Of a DNA stretch of 64,000 nucleotides, positions 43,746 to 52,662 are shown piece after piece. The notes beneath the pieces were generated by a model. That model did no database searches, was not told the origin of the DNA, and saw only the letters and a program-made list of their open reading frames with translations. Positions within the stretch are counted from its first letter, which is position 1. Every line of letters starts with the position of its first letter. The translations under genes and the position numbers were made by a program. The stretch lies in the NCBI RefSeq assembly GCF_963378105.1, contig NZ_OY726398.1, forward strand, positions 4,340,001-4,404,000. Direction: 5' to 3'. The DNA is from Mycolicibacter sp. MU0102. GTDB lineage: Bacteria; Actinomycetota; Actinomycetes; Mycobacteriales; Mycobacteriaceae.

Positions 43746-45080
43746 ATGGCCGAGAACCTCGGTGCCTTCGCGGATGCGGCGCGCGCGCGTGAAGAGGAAC
43801 TCGCGAACCGGCTGGCCACATCGGTAGCAGCGGACAAAGAGCTCCAGACGGTCCTGCAGCAGGCCGTCCGCAACGCAGTGAGTTCACGGCAACGCCTCGA
43901 CGCCATCGAGGCCGAGATCCGCGAGTCGGCCGCCACCTGGCCAGGACTGGACACCCCCGCCGGTTCCCGCCAGTTCCAGCGGTTCCTCACCGCCAAGACC
44001 CGCGAGATCCACCGGGTGGTCTCCGACGCCGCCGCCGACAGCCGGCACCGGGCGCAGCTGGCGCAGACCCTGACCAACCATTACAAGTTGGGCAGCGGTG
44101 AGGACGGCCAGGACCCCCATATCCGGCTGGTGGACAACACGATTCCAGCTGATAGCCAGCAGCCCCGCGATCCCACCATCGCCGGCGTGGGCAGCCCGCC
44201 CATGCCGGAGAAGCAGGACGGTTCGCCGTATGACCTGGGCGCGACAATCCCGGGCACCGGCATCGTCATCACCGGCGACCCGGAGAGCGGCCACCCCCGC
44301 CTGCACACCCCCGGCAAGCCCGCCATCGATAATCCGTTCCCCGTCGACGAGGGCTTTCGGGCATTGCCGACCGGGACCGCCGTCGGCCCCGACGGCCAGC
44401 AATACGCCTTTTACAGTGTGCGGCCCTACGGGCTCGGCACCTCACCGGACAACTACATCGCGCCCGAATCGCGGGTCCAGAATCTGGCCGATCCGGCAAC
44501 GGATTTGGGGCCGCTGCTGGGCACCCCGCTCGGCTCGGACACCAAGGTGGGCATCTCCCAGGCCAGCGGCGTCTACGACCCGGCATCGGGAACCATGATG
44601 ATCGTCGGCAACGTCGGACAGGACGGTCAGCGCGCCCTGTGGCAGTCGGCCCCGGTCGCCGCCGGTGACCCGCCGAATGCCTGGATGAACAGCCTGCACG
44701 AGGTCGGCACCTTCAACAATCTCGGTCCGGCCGATCGGGAGAATCAGATTGTGTCGCTGCCCCAGGGCGGGTATCTGTTGACCAGCGCCAGCGACGATGG
44801 CCAGGTCGTGGGCGTGGCCGCGGGCAGCCCGCAGGGACTGCTGCAAGCTCCCTCGCAGGATCTCACCGGCCCCGGATTCATCCCGAGCCCCGGTAATGAG
44901 CCGGCCGTCCCCTACGGGCCGAGCATCGTCAACATCGAGACGCTTCCCAACGGGCAAGAGCAGGTCACGATGCGGGTCAGCACGTGGCCCAGGCCTGAGG
45001 GCTGGCCGAGTGGGCCAGATGCCCCGCCACCGCCCTATCACCCACGGACCTACACCACCACGTTCAACGTCAACCCGTAG
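43746..45080 (+). CDS. DUF4226-containing protein
   Basis: The 444-residue protein starts at ATG 43746. An N-terminal helical, coiled-coil-like segment (about 1-115, ARAREEELANRL and SRQRLDAIEAEI) matches the DUF4226 family. The C-terminal part (about 160-444) is Pro/Gly-rich and resembles a beta-rich propeller-like domain, with repeated GTPLGSD, GVYDPASGTM and GPSIVNIETL segments. DUF4226 proteins are often linked to mycobacterial secretion or biofilm phenotypes; no specific role is established. No signal peptide is seen. Confidence 0.78.
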   Translation: MAENLGAFADAARAREEELANRLATSVAADKELQTVLQQAVRNAVSSRQRLDAIEAEIRESAATWPGLDTPAGSRQFQRFLTAKTREIHRVVSDAAADSRHRAQLAQTLTNHYKLGSGEDGQDPHIRLVDNTIPADSQQPRDPTIAGVGSPPMPEKQDGSPYDLGATIPGTGIVITGDPESGHPRLHTPGKPAIDNPFPVDEGFRALPTGTAVGPDGQQYAFYSVRPYGLGTSPDNYIAPESRVQNLADPATDLGPLLGTPLGSDTKVGISQASGVYDPASGTMMIVGNVGQDGQRALWQSAPVAAGDPPNAWMNSLHEVGTFNNLGPADRENQIVSLPQGGYLLTSASDDGQVVGVAAGSPQGLLQAPSQDLTGPGFIPSPGNEPAVPYGPSIVNIETLPNGQEQVTMRVSTWPRPEGWPSGPDAPPPPYHPRTYTTTFNVNP

Positions 45081-45111
45081 CGCAGGACGGCCCTGCAAGG
45101 CCCGAGAATCT

Positions 45112-45675
45112 CTAGAACGCCGTGCTGCCCGACGGGCTCAGCACGAAGCCGTGATGCCCCAGCGAGGTGTCCAGGCAGGCGACAAGCTGGTCGGTGCCCA
45201 CCGCGCAGGTGACGTTGCCGTACGACAACTTCTGCCCGACGCCCAGGAAGGCTCCGTTGGAGAATTGGCGGCCGCAGCCGGTCGATTCGCGGTTCAGCCG
45301 CAGCCCCGCCGCGCCCTGCGAGCGCACCGTCCCGATCACACAGCCGCCCGGCACCGGGGCGCCCGAGCCCAGCGGCGCGTTGGCCAAGCCCGGCATGTCG
45401 CCGTCGCACATGATGGCCTGCGACGACCCCGCGGGCGGGTCGACGGCGTCGAATTGGCAGGCGACGTTGTAGGGCGTGGAGAAGTTCACCCAACGCCCCG
45501 GCCCCTTGGGGCCCGTCGAGATGTAGTTGTCCACCGGGACCGCGGTGAAGTCGTCGAAGTTGGGGAACCCCGCCGGTTGCGCGCTCGCAGGTGATCCCGG
45601 GGCCCCGAGAAACAGGCCGCCCGCCGCGCCGGCGACGAGCAGAGCCCGCATGACTCGACGGGTGGAACCGTTCAT
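45112..45675 (-). CDS. Secreted protein of unknown function
   Basis: The 187-residue protein has a signal peptide (RRVMRALLVAGAAGGLF, cleavage near SASAQPAGF). The mature protein is small, with several Cys that could form disulfides (in ACQFDA, IMCDGD, GGCVIGT, TGCGRQ, VTCAVG, VACLDT). It lies 10 bp downstream of the Rv0455c-like gene in the same direction, so it is likely co-transcribed with it. I do not recognise a named family. A role alongside the MmpSL export system is only inferred. Confidence 0.75.
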   Translation of the reverse strand: MNGSTRRVMRALLVAGAAGGLFLGAPGSPASAQPAGFPNFDDFTAVPVDNYISTGPKGPGRWVNFSTPYNVACQFDAVDPPAGSSQAIMCDGDMPGLANAPLGSGAPVPGGCVIGTVRSQGAAGLRLNRESTGCGRQFSNGAFLGVGQKLSYGNVTCAVGTDQLVACLDTSLGHHGFVLSPSGSTAF

Positions 45676-45685
45676 CGGTCTCCTG

Positions 45686-46177
45686 TTACGGCTTGGGGGC
45701 CCAGTCCCACACCGACATGTCGTCGCGCGGGTACTGACTGCAGGCCTCGGTCGACTTGGCGACGACGCCCTTGTTGTTGAAGAAGATCTTGGCGTGGTTG
45801 GGCCACGACACCGTCAGCGGGTCGGCGAAGTTGGTCGCCAACTCCTCGGAGTAGGCCCGGCGCTGATCGGGGTTCAGCGAGAAGAACCAGTGCATCTTGT
45901 CGATGGTGGCCTGCTGGACCTGGACCGGCTTGTTGTGCATGTCGATCATGTAGCGCTCGTAGTAGATCGGCGACAGGTCGCGGCTGGCGGCCAGCATCTG
46001 CTCGGCACTGCAGTCGGTGCGAATCACGCGACGCGGGATCGGGAAGTCGTCGGTCGCGTCGGCGGAGGCGGTGGCGGGCAACAGCACCGCGGCCACGGCT
46101 GCGCCGGCGGCGGCAGCGGTCACGACGATGCCCCGCAGAATCGAGCGGTGCGTACGCATGGAGTCCACTGTAGCCAT
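45686..46177 (-). CDS. Rv0455c-like secreted protein (DUF5078)
   Basis: The 163-residue exported protein begins at ATG 46177 (AAAGGA upstream); an alternative start is 46159. After the signal peptide (cleavage near ASADATDD) come DFPIPRRVIRTDC, a Tyr-rich segment YYERYMIDMHNK, HWFFSLNPDQRR and FFNNKGVVAKSTEAC. Two Cys could form a disulfide. The pattern matches Rv0455c as I recall it. That protein is reported to be needed for siderophore secretion in M. tuberculosis. Here it follows mmpS-mmpL, consistent with such a role. Confidence 0.82.
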   Translation of the reverse strand: MATVDSMRTHRSILRGIVVTAAAAGAAVAAVLLPATASADATDDFPIPRRVIRTDCSAEQMLAASRDLSPIYYERYMIDMHNKPVQVQQATIDKMHWFFSLNPDQRRAYSEELATNFADPLTVSWPNHAKIFFNNKGVVAKSTEACSQYPRDDMSVWDWAPKP

Positions 46178-46304
46178 TCCCCCGGTCCTTTCACTCATCA
46201 GTTTTCGGACGCTAAACCCGCCGGTGAGACCGCTGAGCCGGGTGAAGCAGGTGAGGCGAAAGCGCCGGCAAATGGCCACTTCGCCATCCGAACTCAGTAA
46301 GCAA

Positions 46305-46334
46305 TGCTACATAACTTTAGTCATGCTACCTAAT
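46305..46334. promoter_or_regulatory. 11-bp direct repeats upstream of the Rv0455c-like gene
   Basis: ATGCTACATAA (46305-46315) and ATGCTACCTAA (46324-46334) match at 10 of 11 positions and are 19 bp apart, about two helical turns. They lie 128-157 bp before the DUF5078 start in a notably AT-rich stretch between the mmpL stop and that gene. The layout suggests tandem regulator sites and a separate promoter for the two secreted-protein genes. The regulator is unknown. Confidence 0.45.
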
Positions 46335-46374
46335 TGGTTTTCTGGGCCCTGAGCATGCGATCGCTCACATTCGG

Positions 46375-49275
46375 CTACCCCTTGTGGGCCAGCTCCTCGG
46401 TAGCATCCCCTCGCGCAAGGGCGGCCGCTTCTCGATGCCGGGCCGCTTTCCCGCCGACGTGCGGCAGCACATTGATCGGCCACCAGAACCAGCGCCCCAG
46501 CAACGCCGCGATCGACGGAGTCATGAACGCCCGCACGATCAACGTGTCGAACATCAGCCCCAACCCGATGGTGGTGCCGATCTGCCCGATGATGCGCAGG
46601 TCACTGACCGCCATCGACGTCATGGTGAAGGCGAACACCAGCCCGGCCGAGGTGACCACCTTGCCGGTGCCGCCCATCGCCCGGATGATGCCGGTGTTGA
46701 GTCCGGCGTGGATCTCCTCTTTGAGCCGGGCGACCAGCATCAGGTTGTAGTCCGACCCCACCGCCAGCAAGACGATCACGCTCATCACCAGGACCAGCCA
46801 GTGCAGCTGCATACCGACGAGGTACTGCCAGAACAGCACCGAGAGCCCGAACGACGCCCCCAACGACACGGCCACCGTGCCGACGATCACCAGCGCGGCG
46901 ATCAACGCGCGGGTGATCAACAGCATGATGATGAAAATCAGGCACAGCGAGGCGATTCCGGCGATCAGCAGGTCATAGTTGGAGCCGTCGTGCATGTCCT
47001 TGAACAGCGATGCGGTTCCGCCCAGATAGATCTTGGCGTCCTCGAGCGGCGTGCCCTTGAGAGCTTCCTCGGCGGCGACACGGATCTTGTCGATGTGCGA
47101 AATGCCTTCGGCGGTAGCCGGATTACCCCGGTGGCTGATCATCATCCGCACAGCCTTGCCGTCCGGGGAGATGAACATCTTCATCGCGCGCTTGAAGTCC
47201 GGGTTCTCGAACACCTCCGGCGGCAGGTAGAACGAGTCGTCGTTCTTGGACTCGTCGAACGCCTTGCCCATCGCGGTGGCGTTGTCGCTCATCTCGTCCA
47301 TCTGGTCGAAGATGCCGGACATGGTGCTGTGCATCGTCAGCATCATGGTCCGCATGGTCTCCATGGTGTCGATCATCGGCGGGAAGGTGGTCAGCATCTG
47401 CGGCATCAGCGCATCCATGTCGCCCATGTGCGCGATCATCTTGTCCATGCTCTCGCTCATCGGATCGACGCTGTCGACCATGTCGAACGCCGAGCGCAGC
47501 GAGAAGCAGATCGGGATGTCGTAGCAGTGCGGTTCCCAGTAGAAGTAGTTGCGAATCGGCCGCCAGAAGTCCTCGAAATCGGCGATATGGTCGCGGATCT
47601 CATAGATCTGGGCCTGTAGGTCGTCCATGTCGACGACCATCTCGTGGGTGATGCCGGCCAATTGGCTCATGTGGCCGTACATCTGGCGCATGGTGGCGAT
47701 GGTCTGGGCCATCGCCTCGGCCTGGGTGAGCATGTCGTCCATGCGCTTCTTCTGGAACTGCATGGTCTGCAGCTGACCGGCGTTCTGCATGCTGATCTGG
47801 AACGGGATCGAGGTGTGCTCGAGCGGGGTGCCCTGCGGACGGGTGATCGCCTGCACCCGGGAGATCCCGACGACCTTGAACACCGCCTTGGCCAGCTTGT
47901 CGATGACCAGGAAGTCCGACGGGTTGCGCATGTCGTGGTCGGACTCGATCAGCAGCACCTCGGGCAGCATCCGGGACTGGGAGAAGTGCCGGTCCGCTGC
48001 GGCGAAACCTTCATTGGCCGGGATGTCGGTGGGGATGTACTTGCGGTCGTCATAAGCCGGTTGGTAGCCGGGCAGCGTCAGCAGGCCGACCGCCGCCACC
48101 GCCAGCGAGGCCACCAGCACCGGTCCCGGCCAGCGGACGATCACCGTCGCCACCCGCCGCCAGCCGCGGGTGCTGGTGGCGCGCTTGGGGTCGAACAGGC
48201 CGAATCGGCTGCCCACGGTGATGACCGCCGGCCCCAGGGTCAATGCCGCGGCGACCGAGACGAGCATGCCCACCGCACACGGGATGCCCAGCGTGACGAA
48301 GTAGGGCATGTGGGTGAAGTGCAGGCAGAACACCGCGCCGGCGATGGTCAGGCCCGATCCCAGGATGACGTGCGAGACGCCCGCGAAGGCGGTGTAGTAC
48401 GCCGATTCGCGGTCTTCGCCGGCCTGGCGGGCCTCGTGATAGCGGCCGATCAGGAAGATCGCGTAGTCGGTGCCGGCGGCAATCGCCAGCGAGACCAGCA
48501 GGTTGACCGCGAACGTGGTCAACCCGACCCAGTGGTGATGTCCCATGAACGCCACCACGCCGCTGGCGGCGTTCAGCTCCATGTAGACCATGCCCAGCAG
48601 CAGCCCCACGGTGATGATCGAGCGGTAGACCAGCAGCAGCACGGTCAGGATCACCAGGATGGTGACCAGCATCATCTTGAACATGGACTTGTCGCCGGCG
48701 TGGTTCATGTCCTTGGCCAGCGCCGCGGTGCCGGTCACGTAGACCGTCAGCCCGGGCGGGGCCTGGACCGAGTCCACGATCTGGCGAACGGATTCGACGG
48801 AGTCGTTCGCAGCCGCCTGGCCGATGTTGCCGACCAGGTTCAGTTGCACGTACGTCGCTCGGCCGTCGGGGCTTTGGGCACCGACGGCGGTCATCGGGTC
48901 ACCCCAGAAGTCCTGCACGTGCTGGACGTGTGCGGTGTCGGCCTTGAGCTTCTCGACCACTTCGGCGTAGTACTCGTGCTCGGCATCGCCCAGCTCGTGG
49001 TCGGCTTCCAGCACGACCATCGCGGTGCTGTCGGAGTCCGACTCCTGGAAGACCCTGCCCATCTCGGTCATCGCCTGCATGGATGGGGCGTCTTTGGGGC
49101 TCGCCGAAACGGCGTTCTGCTTACCGACCTCCTCCAGTGGCGGGACGGTGGCGACGAGCACCGCGATCAGCGCCAACCACGCCAGAATGATCGGTATGGC
49201 GAACCGGCGGATAGTCCGTGCGATGAAAGGTCGCTGCGGCGCGGTGCCGGCGGCGTGGGCGCTGGGCTGGCTCAT
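46375..49275 (-). CDS. MmpL4/MmpL5-type RND transporter
   Basis: This 966-residue RND family exporter has about 12 membrane helices, two large periplasmic loops and the proton-relay motifs GTDYAIFLIGRYHEAR and GSDYNLMLVARLKEE. The second loop has a long, Met-rich coiled-coil hairpin with a Cys pair (CYDIPIC), a feature of MmpL4/5 associated with siderophore export. ATG 49275 overlaps the mmpS stop by ATGA. MmpL4/5 move carboxymycobactin and, for MmpL5, certain drugs; which substrate this copy handles is not determined. Confidence 0.9.
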   Translation of the reverse strand: MSQPSAHAAGTAPQRPFIARTIRRFAIPIILAWLALIAVLVATVPPLEEVGKQNAVSASPKDAPSMQAMTEMGRVFQESDSDSTAMVVLEADHELGDAEHEYYAEVVEKLKADTAHVQHVQDFWGDPMTAVGAQSPDGRATYVQLNLVGNIGQAAANDSVESVRQIVDSVQAPPGLTVYVTGTAALAKDMNHAGDKSMFKMMLVTILVILTVLLLVYRSIITVGLLLGMVYMELNAASGVVAFMGHHHWVGLTTFAVNLLVSLAIAAGTDYAIFLIGRYHEARQAGEDRESAYYTAFAGVSHVILGSGLTIAGAVFCLHFTHMPYFVTLGIPCAVGMLVSVAAALTLGPAVITVGSRFGLFDPKRATSTRGWRRVATVIVRWPGPVLVASLAVAAVGLLTLPGYQPAYDDRKYIPTDIPANEGFAAADRHFSQSRMLPEVLLIESDHDMRNPSDFLVIDKLAKAVFKVVGISRVQAITRPQGTPLEHTSIPFQISMQNAGQLQTMQFQKKRMDDMLTQAEAMAQTIATMRQMYGHMSQLAGITHEMVVDMDDLQAQIYEIRDHIADFEDFWRPIRNYFYWEPHCYDIPICFSLRSAFDMVDSVDPMSESMDKMIAHMGDMDALMPQMLTTFPPMIDTMETMRTMMLTMHSTMSGIFDQMDEMSDNATAMGKAFDESKNDDSFYLPPEVFENPDFKRAMKMFISPDGKAVRMMISHRGNPATAEGISHIDKIRVAAEEALKGTPLEDAKIYLGGTASLFKDMHDGSNYDLLIAGIASLCLIFIIMLLITRALIAALVIVGTVAVSLGASFGLSVLFWQYLVGMQLHWLVLVMSVIVLLAVGSDYNLMLVARLKEEIHAGLNTGIIRAMGGTGKVVTSAGLVFAFTMTSMAVSDLRIIGQIGTTIGLGLMFDTLIVRAFMTPSIAALLGRWFWWPINVLPHVGGKAARHREAAALARGDATEELAHKG

Positions 49276-49718
49276 GCCGCCTTCAACAGGCAGAAGGTGT
49301 AGGCGTTGACCTCGTTGGAGATCCGTTCCGCCTTCACTTCTCCGTCCACGCTGATGCGGCAGCCGATGCTGTTGCTATTGCCTTGGGCCATGAGGCTTCC
49401 CACTACCGCGGGAAGGGTGGTGACGATTTCGAGATGCCACGGCAGGACGGCGTCCTGGACGCGTTGCGGTTCGGAGTTGACGTCGAAGTAGCTGATGTCA
49501 GCCACCGTTCCTGGCGGGCCGAAGATTTCGTAGGTCAACCGCTTGGGGTTGAACGGTTTGGTTTCGTCGTTCTGACCGTCGGAATAGGAGGGGCGCTTCT
49601 CAGAGCCGAACAGGCCGTGGATGCGCGTCACGGCGAATGCGGCGACACAGACCACTGCCAAGATCACCAGGGGTATCCACACCCGGCTCAGCACCTTGAA
49701 AATCGGAGTCCCCTTCAC
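49272..49718 (-). CDS. MmpS-family accessory protein
   Basis: The 148-residue protein has one N-terminal membrane helix (about 10-30) and an extracytoplasmic beta-sandwich of the MmpS family (YEIFGPPGTVADISYFD, ISVDGEVKAERISNEV). It is translated from GTG 49718. MmpS partners MmpL in export. The upstream 80 bp hold the promoter, the IdeR-like box and the TetR operator. Confidence 0.9.
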   Translation of the reverse strand: MKGTPIFKVLSRVWIPLVILAVVCVAAFAVTRIHGLFGSEKRPSYSDGQNDETKPFNPKRLTYEIFGPPGTVADISYFDVNSEPQRVQDAVLPWHLEIVTTLPAVVGSLMAQGNSNSIGCRISVDGEVKAERISNEVNAYTFCLLKAA

Positions 49719-49726
49719 CAGACATC

Positions 49727-49745
49727 TTTGGGTACCCTAACCCAC
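49727..49745. promoter_or_regulatory. Weak IdeR-like iron box before mmpS
   Basis: The 19-bp sequence TTTGGGTACCCTAACCCAC matches the published IdeR consensus at 13 of 19 positions; the right half is CTAACC, near perfect. It lies 9 bp upstream of the mmpS start. A 13/19 score is marginal on its own but fits the siderophore-export context. Confidence 0.35.
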
Positions 49746-49792
49746 GTCGACGGAGCGTAAGCGCACGCTACAGCACTTCTGAGGACACCTGC

Positions 49793-49811
49793 AACGCACA
49801 TAGCGTGCGTT
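49793..49811. promoter_or_regulatory. TetR operator between mmpS and tetR
   Basis: AACGCAC and GTGCGTT are perfectly inverted around five bases (ATAGC). This lies 12 bp upstream of the TetR start codon. A second, weaker inverted repeat (AGCGT/ACGCT) is at 49754-49769. The divergent layout suggests autorepression and control of mmpS-mmpL. Confidence 0.6.
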
Positions 49812-49822
49812 ATCCTCGCGCT

Positions 49823-50485
49823 GTGCGCCAGGCGACCTTCCAACGCGCCCGCAGCGACGAGAAGAAGCGTCAGCGGGCCGAAGCGCTGATGGAGGCGGCG
49901 CGTTCGGTGGCATTGGAGACCGGTGTCGCCTCGGTGACCCTGACGGCTGTCGCAAGCCGCGCCGGAGTGCACTATTCCGCGGTGCGGCGTTATTTCAGCT
50001 CGCACAAAGAGGTGCTGCTGCGTCTGGCCGCCGAAAGCTGGGAACACTGGTCAGCCACCGTCTGCACGGCGCTGCGCGAGCCCGGTCCGATGTCTGCCGC
50101 ACGGGTCGCGGCGACCCTGACCAGCGGATTGGTCGCCGACCCACTGTTCTGCGACATGCTGGCGAATCTGCACCTGCATCTGGAGCACGAGGTCGATGCC
50201 GACCGGGTGATCGAGGTTCGCCGTCGGAGCTCCACGGCGGGATTGGCCATGGCCGACGCCATCGAGCGTGCCCTGCCCGACCTCGGCAAGGAAGGCGCGT
50301 TAGACCTGCTGCTGGCCTCGTACTCACTGGCGGCGCCGTTATGGCAGATCGCCCACCCGCCGGCGGACCTCGCCGAGGCCTACTCCGCGGAGACCCAGGT
50401 TCCGCCTGATTGGAATCTGGACTTCACCACGGCTTTGACCCGGCTGCTCACCGCCACCTGCGTCGGGCTGCTACGCCAGGAGTGA
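49823..50485 (+). CDS. TetR-family regulator of the mmpS-mmpL locus
   Basis: The 220-residue repressor has an N-terminal helix-turn-helix (about 30-55, VTLTAVASRAGVHYSAVRRYF). The start is GTG 49823, next to the operator; the longer frame at 49805 would place the start inside the operator. Divergence from mmpS mirrors Rv0452 and mmpS4 in M. tuberculosis as I recall it. Ligand unknown. Confidence 0.85.
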   Translation: MRQATFQRARSDEKKRQRAEALMEAARSVALETGVASVTLTAVASRAGVHYSAVRRYFSSHKEVLLRLAAESWEHWSATVCTALREPGPMSAARVAATLTSGLVADPLFCDMLANLHLHLEHEVDADRVIEVRRRSSTAGLAMADAIERALPDLGKEGALDLLLASYSLAAPLWQIAHPPADLAEAYSAETQVPPDWNLDFTTALTRLLTATCVGLLRQE

Positions 50486-50496
50486 AGGTCCTGGCG

Positions 50497-50526
50497 TTGA
50501 GATTGCAGCCAGGGCTGCTATCTCAA
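50497..50526. terminator. Bidirectional hairpin terminator
   Basis: TTGAGAT and ATCTCAA pair, followed by GCAGC/GCTGC and a four-base loop, a near-perfect 12-bp stem with one mismatch. It sits between the convergent tetR and PrimPol genes and can serve both strands. No long T-run. Confidence 0.65.
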
Positions 50527-50569
50527 GTCCCGGCACAGCCCTGAATGCAAAAACAAGACCTCCGTCCAC

Positions 50570-51601
50570 CTAGTTGCCCCTATGCGAATCGGTATCCCGA
50601 CTGGGCTGCACCCGCTTGGGTTCGCCCGGCATCTTCGGGTAATTCGGCGGGTAGGGCATGTCCCCCAGTCCGCGGGCTTCGTCGGAAGCCACCATGTCGA
50701 GCAACGGCTCGAGGGATTGTTCGAGGTCGTCGATGGTGCTCCACGGGTCACCGCGATCAGCGATCAGCTCGGGCACCGTACTGATGGTGTAGTCGTCCGG
50801 ATCGGCGCCGTCGGCCAACTCATCCCACGTCAACGGCGTGGAGACGGTGGCGATAGGCGTGGCCCGCACCGAATAGGCCGATGCCATGGTGCGGTCGCGG
50901 GCGTTCTGGTTGAAGTCGACGAAGATCCGCGCGCCACGTTCTTCCTTCCACCACGAGGCAGTGACCGCGTCCGGTGCGCGTCGCTCAATCTCGCGAGCCA
51001 GCGCGATACCTGCCCGGCGGACCTCGATGAAGTCCCAGTCGGTCTTGATCCGCAGATAGACGTGCAGTCCGCGGCCGCCGGAGGTCTTGACGTAGCCGAT
51101 GAGCCCGAGTTCGTCGAGCAGCGGGCGCACCACCTTGAGCGCGACCGCACGCGCCTCGGCGAAGCCGGTGCCCGGCTGCGGGTCCAGGTCGATGCGCAGT
51201 TCGTCGGGGTGGTCGGTATCCGGGCAGCGCACCGGCCAGGGATGGAAGGTCACCGTGCTCATCTGCACAGCCCACAGGACGTCGGCGGGCCGGGTGACCT
51301 TGAGGACCTCTGCGGTGCGACCGGACGGGAACGTCACCTGGCAGGACTGCAGACTGTCCGGACGCCCCCGCGGCAGGCGCTTCTGGTAGACCTCGTCGCC
51401 ATCGATGCCGTCGGGGAACCGCTGCAGATGGCTGGGCCGGTCGGCCAGGGCGTGCAGCAGCGGTCCGCCCGCCACCGCCAGGTAGTAGTCGGCCAGCGCC
51501 CGCTTGGTGCCGCCGGCGCCCAACCGGGAGAAGTACACCTTGTCGCCGCTGGTGAACCGGACGGCGGTGCCATCGACATCTAACTCCTCGGAGCCGGCCA
51601 T
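50570..51601 (-). CDS. LigD-type primase-polymerase (stand-alone PolDom)
   Basis: The 343-residue archaeo-eukaryotic-primase-fold polymerase is the Rv3730c type (PrimPol-C/LigD-like). The catalytic metal residues are Asp138 and Asp140 in LRIDLDPQPG, with SGGRGLHVYL following. It adds ribonucleotides preferentially at gaps and ends and can act in non-homologous end joining or base excision repair. It starts directly after ligC; the two likely form one operon. Confidence 0.9.
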   Translation of the reverse strand: MAGSEELDVDGTAVRFTSGDKVYFSRLGAGGTKRALADYYLAVAGGPLLHALADRPSHLQRFPDGIDGDEVYQKRLPRGRPDSLQSCQVTFPSGRTAEVLKVTRPADVLWAVQMSTVTFHPWPVRCPDTDHPDELRIDLDPQPGTGFAEARAVALKVVRPLLDELGLIGYVKTSGGRGLHVYLRIKTDWDFIEVRRAGIALAREIERRAPDAVTASWWKEERGARIFVDFNQNARDRTMASAYSVRATPIATVSTPLTWDELADGADPDDYTISTVPELIADRGDPWSTIDDLEQSLEPLLDMVASDEARGLGDMPYPPNYPKMPGEPKRVQPSRDTDSHRGN

Positions 51602-51602
51602 C

Positions 51603-52637
51603 TCAGGTCTCCAGTACGTCGGCGAGGTCGTAGTTCAGCGGCGCCTCGAGCTGTTCGAACGTGCAGCTGGCCGGGTCCCGGTCGGGGCGCCACCGCAGCA
51701 GCTTCACGGTGTGCCGGAAGCGGTCCCCTTCCATCTGGTCGTAGGCGACCTCGGCGACCCGCTCGGGCCGGATCGGGACCCACTGCTTGTCGGCGGCAGA
51801 GTTCCATCGGCTGGCCTCGCCCTCGCGGATGTCACCGACGCGCAGCGGCTCCAGCTCGGCCTGAAGTTTGAGCCGATCGGCATCGGTGAACGCCGACGAA
51901 CCGCCCACCATCGCCAGCTCGCCGTCGGGGCGATACAGCCCCAACAGCAGCGAACCGATGCCGGCGCCGCTCTTGTGGATGCGGTATCCCATCACCACGC
52001 AGTCGGCGTCCCGGTGGTGTTTGACCTTGACCATCTCGCGCTTGCCGGGCAGATACGGCCCGTCGGTCCGCTTGGCTACCACCCCGTCCAGCCCGGCGCC
52101 TTCGAACGTGGTGAGCCAGCGGGTGGCCTGCTCGGGGTCCGCGGTGGCCCGGGTGATGTGACAGCTGGCGCCGCCGGTGATCAGATCGGACAGCGCATCG
52201 CGTCGCACCCGAAACGGCTCGTCGAGCAGCGACGCCGAACCGGTGGCCAGCGCGTCGAAGGCGATGAACTGCGCCGGGGTCTGCTGCGCCAGTAACCGCA
52301 CCCGGCTCTCGGCGGGGTGAATCCGCTGGCTCAGCGAATCCCAGTCCAGCCGGGTCCGCCCGCCGATCTGCCGCGGCACCACCACCTCGCCGTCGAGCAC
52401 ACAACGCGGGGCGGTCTCGGCGCGCAGCGCCTCCAGCAGCTCCGGGAAGTAGCGGCTCAGCGGTTTGCCGTTGCGGGACTGCAGCAGCACGTCATCGCCG
52501 TCGCGAAACACAATGACACGAAAGCCATCCCATTTGGGTTCGTAGGACCACCGCCCCGGCTCCTCGCCCTCACCCGGAACCTTGGCGGCTGCCTTGGCGA
52601 GCATCGGGGCTACCGGCGGAGCCACGGGAAGGTCCAT
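51603..52637 (-). CDS. ligC: ATP-dependent DNA ligase LigC
   Basis: The 344-residue enzyme has the adenylation Lys35 in YEPKWDGFR (ligase motif I). Further motifs are the Arg-containing SRNGKPLSRYFPEL, DGEVV, EGAGLDGVVAK and VKVKHHRDADCV. The start is ATG 52637 (MDLPVAPPVAPMLAK), which matches Rv3731; earlier Met codons are in unrelated sequence. LigC can function in repair of short gaps with the PrimPol encoded downstream. No nuclease or Ku gene is seen nearby. Confidence 0.93.
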   Translation of the reverse strand: MDLPVAPPVAPMLAKAAAKVPGEGEEPGRWSYEPKWDGFRVIVFRDGDDVLLQSRNGKPLSRYFPELLEALRAETAPRCVLDGEVVVPRQIGGRTRLDWDSLSQRIHPAESRVRLLAQQTPAQFIAFDALATGSASLLDEPFRVRRDALSDLITGGASCHITRATADPEQATRWLTTFEGAGLDGVVAKRTDGPYLPGKREMVKVKHHRDADCVVMGYRIHKSGAGIGSLLLGLYRPDGELAMVGGSSAFTDADRLKLQAELEPLRVGDIREGEASRWNSAADKQWVPIRPERVAEVAYDQMEGDRFRHTVKLLRWRPDRDPASCTFEQLEAPLNYDLADVLET

Positions 52638-52662
52638 GGGGTCCATCATGGGCGCTGACGAG

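Noticed and set aside
46319..46337. IdeR iron box upstream of the Rv0455c-like gene
   Set aside because: The TTAG...CTAA outline is present on the minus strand, but only about 7 of 19 bases match the consensus, so direct repeats describe the site better.
47644..49302. A 552-codon plus-strand frame opposite mmpL
   Set aside because: Shadow of the MmpL gene with His/Gln/Arg-rich composition and no recognisable fold.
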